Source: Thalassolituus hydrocarboniclasticus (GTDB lineage: Bacteria; Pseudomonadota; Gammaproteobacteria; Pseudomonadales; Oceanobacteraceae). Taken from it: a stretch of DNA of 64,000 nucleotides. This document shows, piece after piece, positions 26,165 to 35,346 of this stretch. The stretch covers positions 1,332,448-1,396,447 of the forward strand of contig NZ_CP054475.1 of assembly GCF_025345565.1 (NCBI RefSeq), in the 5' to 3' direction. How positions within the stretch are numbered: the stretch's first letter is position 1; the number at the start of each line of letters is the position of its first letter. The notes beneath the pieces are model-generated. The model had not been told where the DNA came from, made no database searches, and saw nothing but the letters and a program-made list of their open reading frames with translations. Made by a program: the position numbers and the translations under genes.

Positions 26165-27334
26165 ATGCAGGACCAATATTCCGATATCCGCCCTTATCAC
26201 GATGATGAAGTCAGAGACGTTATTCAGCGACTCAGCCGCGCCCGAACCTTACAGCATGCACTGGTTAAATACCGCTTTCCTGCACTGCCTTCCTGGCTGA
26301 GACAGACAGTATTACCTCTGGCAGGCTGGTATTTGCGTCGCCGTACAGCACAGATTGAAACGGTCGAAGCATTCCAGCGCTGGCTGGCACCATGGATCGA
26401 ACGGCTTCTGCAAGCTTCAACGGATGATATTGTGGTGCGCGGGCTGGAACATTTATCCGCCGATAAAAGCTATCTGTGGATTTCCAATCACAAAGACATT
26501 GCTATGGATCCGACCCTGATTAATTACAGCCTGCACCATGCCGGCTGGCCAACCAGCCGGATTGCGATTGGCGATAATCTGCTCGGGCATCCGGATGTGG
26601 CTGACATCATGCGCCTTAACAAAAGTTTTGTGGTTAAACGCAGTATTGCCAATAAACGTGAAAAACTGCGCGAACTGCAGAAATTATCGGCTTATATCCG
26701 CAGCTCACTGGAAAGTGGTCATTCTGTCTGGATCGCCCAGCGCGAAGGACGGGCCAAAGACGGAATTGACCGTACCGATACCGCGGTGCTGAAAATGCTG
26801 GCGCTGAATGGCCGTGAGCGGGGGGAAGATTTTACCGCGACGATGACTGCGATGTGCCCGGTACCGGTGTCGATTCAGTACGAGTGGGATCCCTGCGATG
26901 TGCAGAAAGCACAGGAGCTGCTTACCCGTGCAGAAACCGGCCGTTATGAAAAAAGCGATGATGAAGATACCCGCAGTATCTTGCTGGGCCTGACCGGTGC
27001 GAAAGGGCGTATCTATGTTGATTTTGGCCGGCCGCTGAGTGCAGCCGAACTGACATCGGCTGACAGCATGGCACAGGCCGTTGACCTGCAATTGCAACAA
27101 ATGTATGAGATTCTGCCGGTGCAGCGGGCTGCATTGTCATTATTGCAGCAGGAGTTTTCTCAGGCCGTGGGAGCGGATGCCGGAGAGTTCGACTCTGCCA
27201 GTCATGCAAAGCTACTGCAACGCATGGAAGGACTGGAGCCGCCGGTACGTCAGCGTCTTCTGCAAACCTATGCAGCACCGTTATTACAGCAACTGGCCGC
27301 GACAGATCGCGCCCAATCAGGAAGTTTGGAATGA
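26165..27334 (+). CDS. Glycerol-phosphate-type acyltransferase (PlsC/LPLAT family)
   Basis: The protein has 389 residues. The acyltransferase block I motif is present as NHKDIAMD (H-x4-D, about residues 110-117), and QREGRAKDGIDRTD is the block III glutamate-glycine motif. An N-terminal helical region of about 90 residues and a C-terminal helical extension of about 100 residues are not part of the basic fold. There is no clear membrane-spanning segment, so it probably sits peripherally on the inner membrane and acylates a glycerolipid. It overlaps the following lipoprotein gene by 4 bp (ATGA), so the two are coupled. Confidence 0.85.
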   Translation: MQDQYSDIRPYHDDEVRDVIQRLSRARTLQHALVKYRFPALPSWLRQTVLPLAGWYLRRRTAQIETVEAFQRWLAPWIERLLQASTDDIVVRGLEHLSADKSYLWISNHKDIAMDPTLINYSLHHAGWPTSRIAIGDNLLGHPDVADIMRLNKSFVVKRSIANKREKLRELQKLSAYIRSSLESGHSVWIAQREGRAKDGIDRTDTAVLKMLALNGRERGEDFTATMTAMCPVPVSIQYEWDPCDVQKAQELLTRAETGRYEKSDDEDTRSILLGLTGAKGRIYVDFGRPLSAAELTSADSMAQAVDLQLQQMYEILPVQRAALSLLQQEFSQAVGADAGEFDSASHAKLLQRMEGLEPPVRQRLLQTYAAPLLQQLAATDRAQSGSLE

Positions 27335-28434
27335 GAACATTATGGATCCCGGTTCTGGTCTGTCTGACCCTGACCGGCTGCCCGGAACTTGGGCGGGAAT
27401 GGACGGATAAGGAAGAAACCCTGCTGGTGGATTACTACAAAGTGCAGTGCGATAAGGATGACAGTAACCTGTGTTTCCGTGTTCGTGACAAGAGCACTGA
27501 AAGCTGGAAAACCGCTAATCTTCCGTTTACGGGCTTCAGCACTTTCGCCTGGGGCAATCGCTACAGCGTTACGGTGAACACCAGCTTTAACAGCAATGGT
27601 AAAGACAGCGCTTACGAGTTCCGCTCCGTGGACAGTACAACCGCAGTCAGTTCTGCCGATCAGGCCTTTGCCCTGACTCTGTATACCCGGGCGGGAGTTC
27701 TGACGCCGCTGGATGACGCTAACTGGTCTCTGGGAGGGGACGTGGCATTTGCCTGTGGTGCTTTCTGTGGCGAGATTAAAAATGCTGTCGACGCACAGTT
27801 TGTGCTGAAGCTGGAATTCACCGCCAGTGCCGGATCTGTGACGCTGAACTCTCTGTTGTGCAGTGCCAGTGAAAATGATTTTAACAGTGAGTGTTCCGGA
27901 GAAAGCACCAGCAAATGGACAGTCGCACATTTTCAGTCGGAATGCGGATTGGCGGATGCGGCGATGTGCCTGCTTTATCGGGTGAACAGCTCAGATGACT
28001 GGTCGCTGTTACAGCTGAGTGGCGATATCAGCGATTTTACTCCGGTCTGGGGTAAGCAATACGACCTGACCGTGGTGAAAACCCTGTCTTCTGGCGGCAG
28101 TATCAGTAAAGCGGTGCTGAAAGAAAACGACAGCAACCCGGACGATAAAGCCAACAGCACCTATCCGTTTAAATTTATTGTGCGCGGCAGTGCGCTGGCT
28201 ACAGATAATTCGGGTGTTATTGCCGGTTATGACAATGCTCCGGCTATGAACTGCAGCACTAATTCGCTGTGCACCAATCTGAATAACTACATCAGCGATG
28301 ATCAGTGGTTACTGCTGAAAGGTTATATTGACGGTGAGCAGGTTATGCTGCAGGAAGTCATTTGCCACGATGACGTGCTGGCCGACTTTAATACCTGTGT
28401 TAAAGATGAAGATGATGTTACCTGGTCATTCTGA
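27331..28434 (+). CDS. Lipoprotein with two DUF4377-like repeats
   Basis: The protein has 367 residues. A lipoprotein signal peptide with lipobox LTGC puts the acylated Cys near residue 17. Two tandem units of about 170 residues follow. Each begins with a Trp/Tyr-rich strand and Cys pair (YYKVQCDKDDSNLCFRVRD; FQSECGLADAAMCLLYRVN), then W-x-L..F..F.P.WG..Y..TV, and ends in a Cys-containing strand (SLLCSAS; EVICHDD). The first half of each unit resembles DUF4377. It is presumably anchored in the outer membrane facing the periplasm. Function is unknown; coupling to an acyltransferase may point to envelope lipid metabolism. Confidence 0.72.
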   Translation: MRTLWIPVLVCLTLTGCPELGREWTDKEETLLVDYYKVQCDKDDSNLCFRVRDKSTESWKTANLPFTGFSTFAWGNRYSVTVNTSFNSNGKDSAYEFRSVDSTTAVSSADQAFALTLYTRAGVLTPLDDANWSLGGDVAFACGAFCGEIKNAVDAQFVLKLEFTASAGSVTLNSLLCSASENDFNSECSGESTSKWTVAHFQSECGLADAAMCLLYRVNSSDDWSLLQLSGDISDFTPVWGKQYDLTVVKTLSSGGSISKAVLKENDSNPDDKANSTYPFKFIVRGSALATDNSGVIAGYDNAPAMNCSTNSLCTNLNNYISDDQWLLLKGYIDGEQVMLQEVICHDDVLADFNTCVKDEDDVTWSF

Positions 28435-28456
28435 TACAGATAAATCATGCCGATAG

Positions 28457-28496
28457 CAGCAATAAAAAAAGGCCGTAAAGGCCTTTTTTTATTGCT
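28457..28496. terminator. Bidirectional intrinsic terminator
   Basis: AAAGGCC and GGCCTTT pair around GTAAA. The stem is extended by the flanking A and T runs and by AGCAAT/ATTGCT. Confidence 0.9.
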
Positions 28497-28508
28497 GAAA
28501 AATCGCCA

Positions 28509-29306
28509 TTAATCCTGGCGGTTAATCAGTTCGCTGATGCGCTGGTTAGCACGTGGGGCAACAGATACATGCGGGAATTCCTGCACAATTTTGCGGAAAT
28601 ACGCCAGAGCTTTCTGGTTGTTGCCCATCTGATTGTATGGACTCATATAAATCAGACCGAGCTGATATAACGATTTGGCACGCATTTCGGCAGAAGATGC
28701 TTTGTTATCGTACAGAATCAGGTAAACCGCTTCGGCATCTTCAACACGTGCTTCGGTGATTGCACGCTCACTCATTGGCGTCAGCTCTGCGTCGAATGGG
28801 GTACGATCTGTTTTTAACAGTTTGCTGCGATCAACCTGTTTCAGCAACTGTGTGGCGGAGAGCTGCACAGGCTCATTCTGGCGCGCTTCGATAATCTCAA
28901 TACGTTTGAGGACTTTTTCTTTCAGGCGTGAATCAGGAAACTCAACCCGGTGCTGCTTGAGGTAGGCCAGAGCTTTTTTATCGTCACGCTGATCGTTGTA
29001 GCGGTTCATGTACAGCAGTGCGACCTGATAAATGGCCAGCGACTTCATGTTGCTGCTGTAATCCGGATCGCTGTAGCCTTTCATGTACGTCGCGGCTGCC
29101 TGCTCGGTTTTTCCGCGGCTGATTGCCTGTACGGAAAAGGTCAGCAGGTCCGGCTCTTCCTGCAGGGCTGCTGCCGCACGGACTTTGATGTTTTCATCGT
29201 AACGGGCAATCTGATGCCCGCCTGCTTCTGCGATAAGCAGAGGTGTTGCTGCTGCACAGCCGGTCAGAATGGCAACCATTGCCGCTGTCAGTATGGCTTT
29301 GATCAT
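28509..29306 (-). CDS. Lipoprotein with TPR-like repeats
   Basis: The start at 29306 gives 265 residues. An upstream in-frame ATG at 29324 lacks a ribosome binding site, while AGGGAT precedes 29306. The signal peptide ends in lipobox LTGC. Two helical repeat blocks recur: SLAIYQVALLYMNRYNDQRDDKKALAYLKQ and SLYQLGLIYMSPYNQMGNNQKALAYFRK, each followed by (V)EFP. This is a TPR/Sel1-like pattern with the Y-N-Q/D insertion. It is probably a periplasmic or outer-membrane scaffold. The two blocks are alike enough to be an internal duplication. The function is unknown. Confidence 0.78.
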   Translation of the reverse strand: MIKAILTAAMVAILTGCAAATPLLIAEAGGHQIARYDENIKVRAAAALQEEPDLLTFSVQAISRGKTEQAAATYMKGYSDPDYSSNMKSLAIYQVALLYMNRYNDQRDDKKALAYLKQHRVEFPDSRLKEKVLKRIEIIEARQNEPVQLSATQLLKQVDRSKLLKTDRTPFDAELTPMSERAITEARVEDAEAVYLILYDNKASSAEMRAKSLYQLGLIYMSPYNQMGNNQKALAYFRKIVQEFPHVSVAPRANQRISELINRQD

Positions 29307-29420
29307 TATCGTATCCCTGATCACATTTTTAGAGTCTGGTGAGAGCGGCTAGTGTAATCAGCGCCCAGAGGAATGGAAAGGTATAGTCAGGCCATATACT
29401 GGTTATTTATGACAGGTGGG

Positions 29421-29447
29421 CTATGAGCCTGCTGAACAGGCTCATAG
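29421..29447. repeat. Perfect 11-bp inverted repeat after the membrane-tailed response regulator
   Basis: CTATGAGCCTG and CAGGCTCATAG flank a 5-nt loop, 9 bp past the stop of the minus-strand gene. No T run follows on either strand, so it is not a typical intrinsic terminator. It may be a 3' stabilising hairpin or a protein site. Confidence 0.5.
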
Positions 29448-29456
29448 GGAAGATAA

Positions 29457-30314
29457 TTACAGGAAAAATGCCGCCGCAATGCCGGCTAATGCACCAACAG
29501 CTGCACCAGCGGAAGCTGCCTGAACAGCCGTTTTCTGCAGTGCTTTCTGTAGTTCACTGCGCGTTGCCGCCAGAGTGGCTTCCAGCTCTTTTTGTCTGGT
29601 ATTCATAATGGCGATCAGATCATCGGCATTTTTCTTAATTAATTTGTCCGCAACGGAAACCGCAAGACGCTGATTCATCATCCGGGTTTTCTGGAATAAC
29701 GCCTGTTCTGTCAGGGTTTTATTAACCTCCAGCTGCCAGCGTTCCTGTTGCTGATGCATGCGTGCCTGAATGACATCCAGCTGATGCGTCTGGTGGGTCT
29801 GTAACTGCTGGGTGGTGGCATCCAGACCGGCACTGATCTCCGCTTTGGCTTCGGCAATGGCATTGCGCAGATGCTTCTGCACCAGAGCCTCAACTTCAGA
29901 CTGTGTAATTTCCGGAGGCTGGCTTTTTTGTTCGTCATTGGCGGCCGGTTCATCCAGCGCCTGAATAACGGCCATTACGGCTTCATGACTGGCGGGTTTC
30001 GCCAGCACGGCATGTGCGCCGTGAGACAACGCCATTTCCTGATACTCCCGTCCTTCTTTGGAGGTGTACATAATGGTCGGAATGGTAGCGGTACGGGGAT
30101 TGGATTTAATGAGTTGTGTGGCTGCCAGACCATCCATTCCCGGCATCATATGATCCATGAAAATGACATCAGGCTGGCTGCTTTCGAGAAAAGTCAGGGC
30201 TGCCTCAGCACTGTCAACGGCCTCAGCCTGTACATTAATTTTGCTCAGCAGACGCTGCAGCATCATACGGGCGGATTTGGAGTCATCGACTACAAGAGCA
30301 TTTTTTATGGTCAT
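29457..30314 (-). CDS. Response regulator with coiled coil and C-terminal membrane tail
   Basis: The protein has 285 residues. The receiver (1-120) is complete: D10/D11, phospho-acceptor Asp in VIFMDHMMPGMDG, Lys in VLAKPAS. No DNA-binding or enzymatic domain follows. Instead there is a long Gln-rich helical region (about 140-260, with HQTHQLDVIQARMHQQQERWQ) predicted as coiled coil. A glycine/alanine-rich hydrophobic end (AGAAVGALAGIAAAFFL) looks like a tail anchor or glycine-zipper segment. It may bring a phosphorylation signal to the membrane. No kinase is adjacent. It is divergent from fieF. Confidence 0.82.
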   Translation of the reverse strand: MTIKNALVVDDSKSARMMLQRLLSKINVQAEAVDSAEAALTFLESSQPDVIFMDHMMPGMDGLAATQLIKSNPRTATIPTIMYTSKEGREYQEMALSHGAHAVLAKPASHEAVMAVIQALDEPAANDEQKSQPPEITQSEVEALVQKHLRNAIAEAKAEISAGLDATTQQLQTHQTHQLDVIQARMHQQQERWQLEVNKTLTEQALFQKTRMMNQRLAVSVADKLIKKNADDLIAIMNTRQKELEATLAATRSELQKALQKTAVQAASAGAAVGALAGIAAAFFL

Positions 30315-30459
30315 GATTTGGCTCGTTCTGGACAGTCCGGCCTTTTATAAGACCAAGATGCCTGTGGCTGGTCAATAGTCGCAGGCGGTATCTTGTTGCG
30401 CTTTGTGGCAAATTACCGTTTTTCGGGCTAAAAAGTCTGCTCTGCCCAGGCCAATCTGG

Positions 30460-30465
30460 CATAAT
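30460..30465 (+). promoter_or_regulatory. Candidate -10 box of fieF
   Basis: CATAAT is framed by short inverted arms (GGC...GCC). It is 27 bp before the ATG. No convincing -35 is visible. Confidence 0.35.
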
Positions 30466-30492
30466 TGCCGGTCTATTGTTGACTGATTTGTG

Positions 30493-31359
30493 ATGACTGT
30501 GACTTCTCATGCCGATTTAATTAAACGTGCCTCCAGTGCTTCGGTTCTGGTTGCAGTAACCCTGTTACTGGCCAAAGTCTTTGCCTGGGTCATCAGTGAT
30601 TCTGCCAGTGTCCTGTCATCACTGCTGGATTCCCTGATGGATATTGCGGCATCGCTGGTGAATTTTTTTGCGGTGCGTTATGCGCTGATGCCAGCGGATG
30701 ATGATCACCCTTTTGGCCACAGCAAAGCGGAAGGTTTGGCGGCACTGATTCAGTCGGCCTTTATTCTTGGCTCGGCGGTGGTGCTGTTATTACATGTATT
30801 TGACCGTCTGCTTAATCCTCAGCCGCTGACTGCTTTGGGCGAGAGTATCGGTGTTATGACGTTTTCAATGTTCGCTACCATCGGTCTTGTGCTGTATCAG
30901 CGCTGGGTTTTCCGCCAGACCGGATCGCTGGCGATTAAAGCGGATTCTGCGCACTATTATGGCGATATTCTGACGAACATCGCGGTTATTCTGGCTCTGA
31001 TCGCAGCTTACTGGCAGCAATACTGGTTTGACCCGGTTGTGGCACTGGCTATTGCCGGTGTGTTGTTTTACAGCGTGTACGGCATTGTCAAAGAAGCATT
31101 GCAGGTGCTGATGGATCAGGCAATGCCGGATGAAGATGAGGCCGATCTGAAAGAATTAATCGGCAGTTGTGAAGGGGTGCGGGGTTTTCATGATTTACGC
31201 ACCCGCCAGGCAGGAGCAGTGCAGTTTATTCAGTTTCATCTGGAGCTGGATGCTCTGCAGCCGCTGAAGTCTGCCCATGCCATCGGGGACCGGGTTGAAA
31301 AACGCATTCTGGAACGTTTTCCCCGTGCTGAAATTATTATTCATCACGACCCGGTCTGA
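30493..31359 (+). CDS. fieF: Cation diffusion facilitator, FieF/YiiP-like
   Basis: The protein has 288 residues with six membrane segments. The site A and site B metal ligands are recognisable in SLLDSLMDIAAS and HYYGDILTN, and the DDDHPFGHSKAEGLAAL loop after TM2 is diagnostic of FieF. A C-terminal cytoplasmic domain ends with IIHHDPV. It exports Zn(II) and Fe(II) from the cytoplasm using the proton gradient. A GTG at 30490 immediately upstream is an alternative start; no good ribosome binding site is seen for either. The following outer-membrane protein gene starts 6 bp later, so they probably share a transcript. Confidence 0.92.
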   Translation: MTVTSHADLIKRASSASVLVAVTLLLAKVFAWVISDSASVLSSLLDSLMDIAASLVNFFAVRYALMPADDDHPFGHSKAEGLAALIQSAFILGSAVVLLLHVFDRLLNPQPLTALGESIGVMTFSMFATIGLVLYQRWVFRQTGSLAIKADSAHYYGDILTNIAVILALIAAYWQQYWFDPVVALAIAGVLFYSVYGIVKEALQVLMDQAMPDEDEADLKELIGSCEGVRGFHDLRTRQAGAVQFIQFHLELDALQPLKSAHAIGDRVEKRILERFPRAEIIIHHDPV

Positions 31360-31365
31360 CTATCT

Positions 31366-32382
31366 ATGAAGCGGCAGGGATGGCTGACATTGTGGGGGTT
31401 GATGACGTCAGCTTCTGCGCTGGCACTCAGCCCTGAGCCCAGCTTGCAGGGGGATCGCGAACAGCTGATTGCCCCTCTGCCGGCCACCCCATTTGCTGAC
31501 GATACCCCTTATACTTCGCAGACCGATATCGATCCGGCTCTTCTGGATCGTTCCAAAGACTGGCTGGCGGGCTATCTGAACCGTTTATCCGGTAATATCG
31601 ATTCCTTTTTTGTTGATTCGTTTTTCAGTGAAGAAATCACCGACGACGACGTCAAAGGCAGTCGTGCCAAATTATCGCTCTACACACGCCGCGTGCTTGG
31701 TGATCCGGTGGATTATAAGTTCGGCCTGAGTGTGAAACTGGTTTTACCTCATACCAATGAACGGCTGAATTTATTGCTTGATTCGGAAGATGAAGACAAC
31801 CGTGAAGCCGACCCGATCGAGAGTGTGGAAAACGTTAACTATACCGCTGCATTGCGTTTTATCGTTCGTGAAACCGATCAGTGGAAAACCAACGTCGATG
31901 CCGGTATCCGCTGGGGAGTACCACCGAATCCCTTTATACGTTTCCGTGCCCGTCGCTACGCCTATCTGTCAGAATGGGAACTGAAAGCAACGCAAACGCT
32001 TTTTTATTTTTCTCTGGATGGCTGGGGGGAAGAAACCCGCCTGCAGATGGATTACCCGTTAAATACCGAGAAGTTATTCCGTATCAATGCCAAGGCGGGC
32101 TATCTGCTGAACGATGAATACTTCAAGCTCTCCTATGATGCCGGGCTCTATCATGAACTGAGCAGCAAAGCGGCACTGGGTTTTGTTGCCGGAGCCAGTG
32201 GTGATACGGAGGTCGATGCCACTTTTTACAGTTATTATGCCGGTGTCCGTTATCGCCGGCAGGTATACAGTAACTGGGTATTTGCGGAGGTTGCGCCGGA
32301 GTTTATCTGGGACCGGGATAAAAATTACGATACCACGCCGGTGATTATGTTCCGTCTTGAGTCGGTGATTGCCCGTGACTAA
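31366..32382 (+). CDS. Predicted outer-membrane beta-barrel protein, function unknown
   Basis: The protein has 338 residues. A signal peptide (MKRQGWLTLWGLMTSASALA) is followed by a polar segment and then many alternating amphipathic strands (KFGLSVKLVLP, AALRFIVRET, WKTNVDAGIRWG, FKLSYDAGLYHEL, YYAGVRYRRQV) ending in MFRLESVIARD. A Gly/aromatic-rich barrel of about 10-12 strands is likely. The last residue is not aromatic, so insertion is less typical. It sits 6 bp after fieF, which suggests a role linked to metal efflux or just co-expression. Confidence 0.7.
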   Translation: MKRQGWLTLWGLMTSASALALSPEPSLQGDREQLIAPLPATPFADDTPYTSQTDIDPALLDRSKDWLAGYLNRLSGNIDSFFVDSFFSEEITDDDVKGSRAKLSLYTRRVLGDPVDYKFGLSVKLVLPHTNERLNLLLDSEDEDNREADPIESVENVNYTAALRFIVRETDQWKTNVDAGIRWGVPPNPFIRFRARRYAYLSEWELKATQTLFYFSLDGWGEETRLQMDYPLNTEKLFRINAKAGYLLNDEYFKLSYDAGLYHELSSKAALGFVAGASGDTEVDATFYSYYAGVRYRRQVYSNWVFAEVAPEFIWDRDKNYDTTPVIMFRLESVIARD

Positions 32383-32390
32383 GCCAGCGG

Positions 32391-33032
32391 TTACAGCGGA
32401 TAAATTGTGCGGAAGGTAAGGTTGATACGTGGTTGCAGTACCCGTGCCCGTTTGGGCAGGCTGTGCTGCCACTGATGCTGCATTCCCGGTTGCATATCGA
32501 GCAGACTGCCGCTGGCCAGTGGCAGAAGTCCGGACTGCCGGCTGCTGCCTTTACGGCGTAAAGCAAAGTCCCGCTCAGCGCCCAGACTGAGAGATAAAAT
32601 CCGCGGATTTTCGCCCAGCTCCCGTTCATCATCGGCGTGCCAGCCCATGCAATCCTGACCATCACGGTACAGATTGCACAGCACCGCATTCAGCTGTAAT
32701 CCTGTTAGCTGATTCAGTTGCTGGCAAATAATCTGCAGTGTTGGTGTCCAGGGATCTGCGTGCAGGGTTTTTCCGGAATAGGTGTAACAAATACCGGGGT
32801 CGCCGTGCCAGGCCTGTAAGCGCGGAATAATATGCTCGCGTCCGTAAATAACCACACGGCCCTGTTGCCAGGGAATTTCCTGTAACAGCAGCTGATAAAG
32901 AAGAGCGGCCTGCTGCGGCTCCAGCAGGGCGGGATAATAATGCAGCAGGCCGTCGAGCAGACTTTCTGGCGGTTCCGGCCGGAACCGCCAGGCAGAAATG
33001 TCTGAGGTATTACTTGTCAAAGAAACCTTCAA
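32391..33032 (-). CDS. AlkB-like 2-oxoglutarate/Fe(II) dioxygenase
   Basis: The protein has 213 residues. [17 protein letters not shown] gives the H-x-D iron ligands. QHSLPK supplies the distal His, and RINLTFR gives the two Arg that bind 2-oxoglutarate. [13 protein letters not shown] is the AlkB-family nucleotide-recognition region. It likely repairs alkylated DNA or RNA bases by oxidative demethylation. The start overlaps the end of cysK by 23 bp, so the genes are co-transcribed. Confidence 0.88.
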   Translation of the reverse strand: MKVSLTSNTSDISAWRFRPEPPESLLDGLLHYYPALLEPQQAALLYQLLLQEIPWQQGRVVIYGREHIIPRLQAWHGDPGICYTYSGKTLHADPWTPTLQIICQQLNQLTGLQLNAVLCNLYRDGQDCMGWHADDERELGENPRILSLSLGAERDFALRRKGSSRQSGLLPLASGSLLDMQPGMQHQWQHSLPKRARVLQPRINLTFRTIYPL

Positions 33033-33957
33033 ACAGTGGTGACGTGAGATAGCGCTCGCCGGAATCGGGTAAGATCACGACGATTTTTTTATCTTTGAAC
33101 GCATCTTCCTGCGCCAGACGCAGCGCTGCAACCATCGCAGCGCCACAGGAAATACCGGCCAGAATGCCTTCTTTTGACATCAGCTCATGGGCCATGGCCA
33201 TGGCCGCGTCGTTATCCACCTGCTCAACACGGTCAATCATGCTCAGATCGAGGTTACCAGGAATAAAGTTGGCACCAATCCCCTGAATTTTATGAGGTCC
33301 CGGACTGATGGCTTCACCGGCCAGTGTCTGGGTAATGATCGGAGATGCGGAGGGCTCTACCGCCACCGAAGTAATGGCTTTGTGCTGTTTGATAAAGCGT
33401 GAAATACCACTGATGGTGCCGCCGGTACCGACACCTGCCACTACAACGTCAACCTGACCGTCGGTGTCGTTCCAGATTTCCGGGCCGGTGGTTTTTTCGT
33501 GAATGGCAGGGTTTGCCGGGTTATTGAACTGTTGCAGCATAATGCGCTGCTCCGGAGCCTCGGCCAGCAGCTTTTCTGCTGCTTCGACGGCGCCTTTCAT
33601 GCCTTTTGCGCCTTCTGTCAGAACCAGATTCGCGCCCAGTGCCATCATCACCTTACGGCGCTCAACACTCATGGTTTCCGGCATGGTCAGGGTAACTTTG
33701 TAGCCGCGGGCGGCACCGACAAATGCCAGGGCAATACCGGTATTGCCGCTGGTCGGTTCGACAATCTCCATGCCGGGTTTAAGTTTTCCATCCTGCTCGG
33801 CTTGCCAGATCATGTTGGCGCCAATGCGACATTTCACCGAATGCGCCGGATTACGGTTTTCCAGTTTCGCATAAATAGCCGGGTGATCGGTCAGGTGGCG
33901 GATGCGTACCAGCGGTGTGTTACCGATGGATTGGCTGATATCGTCAAAAACCTTCAT
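33010..33957 (-). CDS. cysK: Cysteine synthase A (O-acetylserine sulfhydrylase)
   Basis: The protein has 315 residues. The start MKVFDDISQ at 33957 is preferred over the ATGs 12 and 18 nt upstream because GAGG precedes it. PLP lysine is in [13 protein letters not shown]. The TSGNTG phosphate loop and GTGGT loop are canonical, and [25 protein letters not shown] closely follows E. coli CysK. CysM-type features are absent, so it is CysK and not CysM. It makes cysteine from O-acetylserine and sulfide in the cytoplasm. It overlaps the alkB-like gene downstream. Confidence 0.93.
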   Translation of the reverse strand: MKVFDDISQSIGNTPLVRIRHLTDHPAIYAKLENRNPAHSVKCRIGANMIWQAEQDGKLKPGMEIVEPTSGNTGIALAFVGAARGYKVTLTMPETMSVERRKVMMALGANLVLTEGAKGMKGAVEAAEKLLAEAPEQRIMLQQFNNPANPAIHEKTTGPEIWNDTDGQVDVVVAGVGTGGTISGISRFIKQHKAITSVAVEPSASPIITQTLAGEAISPGPHKIQGIGANFIPGNLDLSMIDRVEQVDNDAAMAMAHELMSKEGILAGISCGAAMVAALRLAQEDAFKDKKIVVILPDSGERYLTSPLFEGFFDK

Positions 33958-33989
33958 AGAACCTCGCATGAACATGGGCGTGTCGGGAT

Positions 33990-34017
33990 ATTGTATAAAA
34001 TGGGAATTGAGTGTCTT
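33990..34017 (-). promoter_or_regulatory. Predicted promoter of cysK
   Basis: On the minus strand AAGACA (34017-34012) and TACAAT (33995-33990) are separated by 16 nt, giving a start near 33983 and a 26-nt leader. Confidence 0.5.
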
Positions 34018-34095
34018 ATGTCACAAAAAATAACTTCAGCTTTGCCGTGTTATGGTTGATTCTGTCAACATCAGTATGCGGGTGCGAGAGAACCG

Positions 34096-35346
34096 GTGCC
34101 AAACATCAGCAGTCAACAAGACAGTGACACCTTAAAGCGAGTAGAGGAGCAGATCAATATCCTCTCCGGCATACTTGATCAGGGACGTCACCATTTACGC
34201 TTCCCCGGCCGTCTTGAGCAACGCTATCTGAAATTCCGTAATCAGCGTTTTCTGGAAATTGACCAGAAAATCATTATCGGTGGTCTGTTATTTTATCTGG
34301 GCTTTTCCTGGTCCGACTTTTATCTGGGCGGTGATAATGCCCGGCTTATTTTTATTTCACGGCTGCTGATCGCTGTCGTGATGTTTGCGCTGTTGTGGTC
34401 AGTGCCACGGACCCGTTTTGCTACACATATGATGACGGTGGCAGCAGCAGGCATTTTTATTGTTGGTTTATCCGTTCTCTTTTTTATTCAGCTGATTCCT
34501 GATGCATTGCAATATGCCTATCATCTGGGGCTGGTTCCGATTCAGGTCTTCACCCTGGTGGCATTACGGCTGAGTTACCGTCTGATGCTGATCGTATCAA
34601 TCGCGCTGATCAGCTGTTATGTGATGATGCTGCTGATGTTTGAGGCTCCGGCACTCAGTCCTGAGCTCAGTGCAATCGTTAATGCATTTATGCCTCTGTT
34701 TGTCCTGTTCTGGCTGTTGCTGATCTGTATGGGCGGCTATTTGTCGTACGCCATCGAATCATCCGCCCGCAGCGATTATATGAAAAACCGCTTGCTGGCT
34801 CTGGAAGCGGAACGTCTGCAATACCTGACCCGTCGCCTGCATCTGCTGTCGACCACAGACAGTCTGACCGGCATTGCCAATCGCCGTTATCTGGAAGAAT
34901 GTCTCGATAAAGAGTGGCGCCGCTGCCTGCGTACGCAACGGCCGCTGGCGCTGATCATGGTCGATATCGATAATTTTAAAGATTATAACGACTACTACGG
35001 ACATCAGCAGGGCGATCATTGTCTGCAGAGTATTGCGCGTAATATGGCTTCATTCTGCCAGCGGCCCGGTGATCTGTGTGCGCGTTATGGTGGAGAGGAG
35101 TTTATTATTATTCTGCCGGATACCACCCAGGGCGAGGCGGCTTATATGGCGGAGAAAATCCGTGAAAGCATCGTGGCGCTGGCTATTCCTCACGAGGCCT
35201 CGCCGCCAGCGGTGGCGACCATCAGTGCGGGGGTTGTCAGTATGGTTCCGACGGCAGAAAACAGCAGCGATGATTTACTGCGCATTGCGGATCGTATGTT
35301 GTATCAGGCCAAGGAAAAGGGCCGCAACTGCGTGGTTGCGGCCTGA
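34096..35346 (+). CDS. Membrane-bound diguanylate cyclase (GGDEF)
   Basis: The protein has 416 residues with a GTG start after a GAGAG site. Residues 1-50 are cytoplasmic. About five to six membrane segments (about 55-220) form an integral sensor of no named type. The GGDEF domain (about 250-415) has an intact active site ARYGGEEF. A product-inhibition I-site RPGD sits exactly five residues before it, and LIMVDIDNFKDYNDYYGHQQGD supplies the metal and substrate residues. It should make cyclic-di-GMP at the membrane. A hairpin at its very 3' end could terminate the transcript. Confidence 0.92.
   Translation: MPNISSQQDSDTLKRVEEQINILSGILDQGRHHLRFPGRLEQRYLKFRNQRFLEIDQKIIIGGLLFYLGFSWSDFYLGGDNARLIFISRLLIAVVMFALLWSVPRTRFATHMMTVAAAGIFIVGLSVLFFIQLIPDALQYAYHLGLVPIQVFTLVALRLSYRLMLIVSIALISCYVMMLLMFEAPALSPELSAIVNAFMPLFVLFWLLLICMGGYLSYAIESSARSDYMKNRLLALEAERLQYLTRRLHLLSTTDSLTGIANRRYLEECLDKEWRRCLRTQRPLALIMVDIDNFKDYNDYYGHQQGDHCLQSIARNMASFCQRPGDLCARYGGEEFIIILPDTTQGEAAYMAEKIRESIVALAIPHEASPPAVATISAGVVSMVPTAENSSDDLLRIADRMLYQAKEKGRNCVVAA

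Noticed and set aside
33010-33957. Calling the cysteine synthase CysM
   Set aside because: The [25 protein letters not shown] block and overall pattern match CysK, and CysM-type sequence features are absent.
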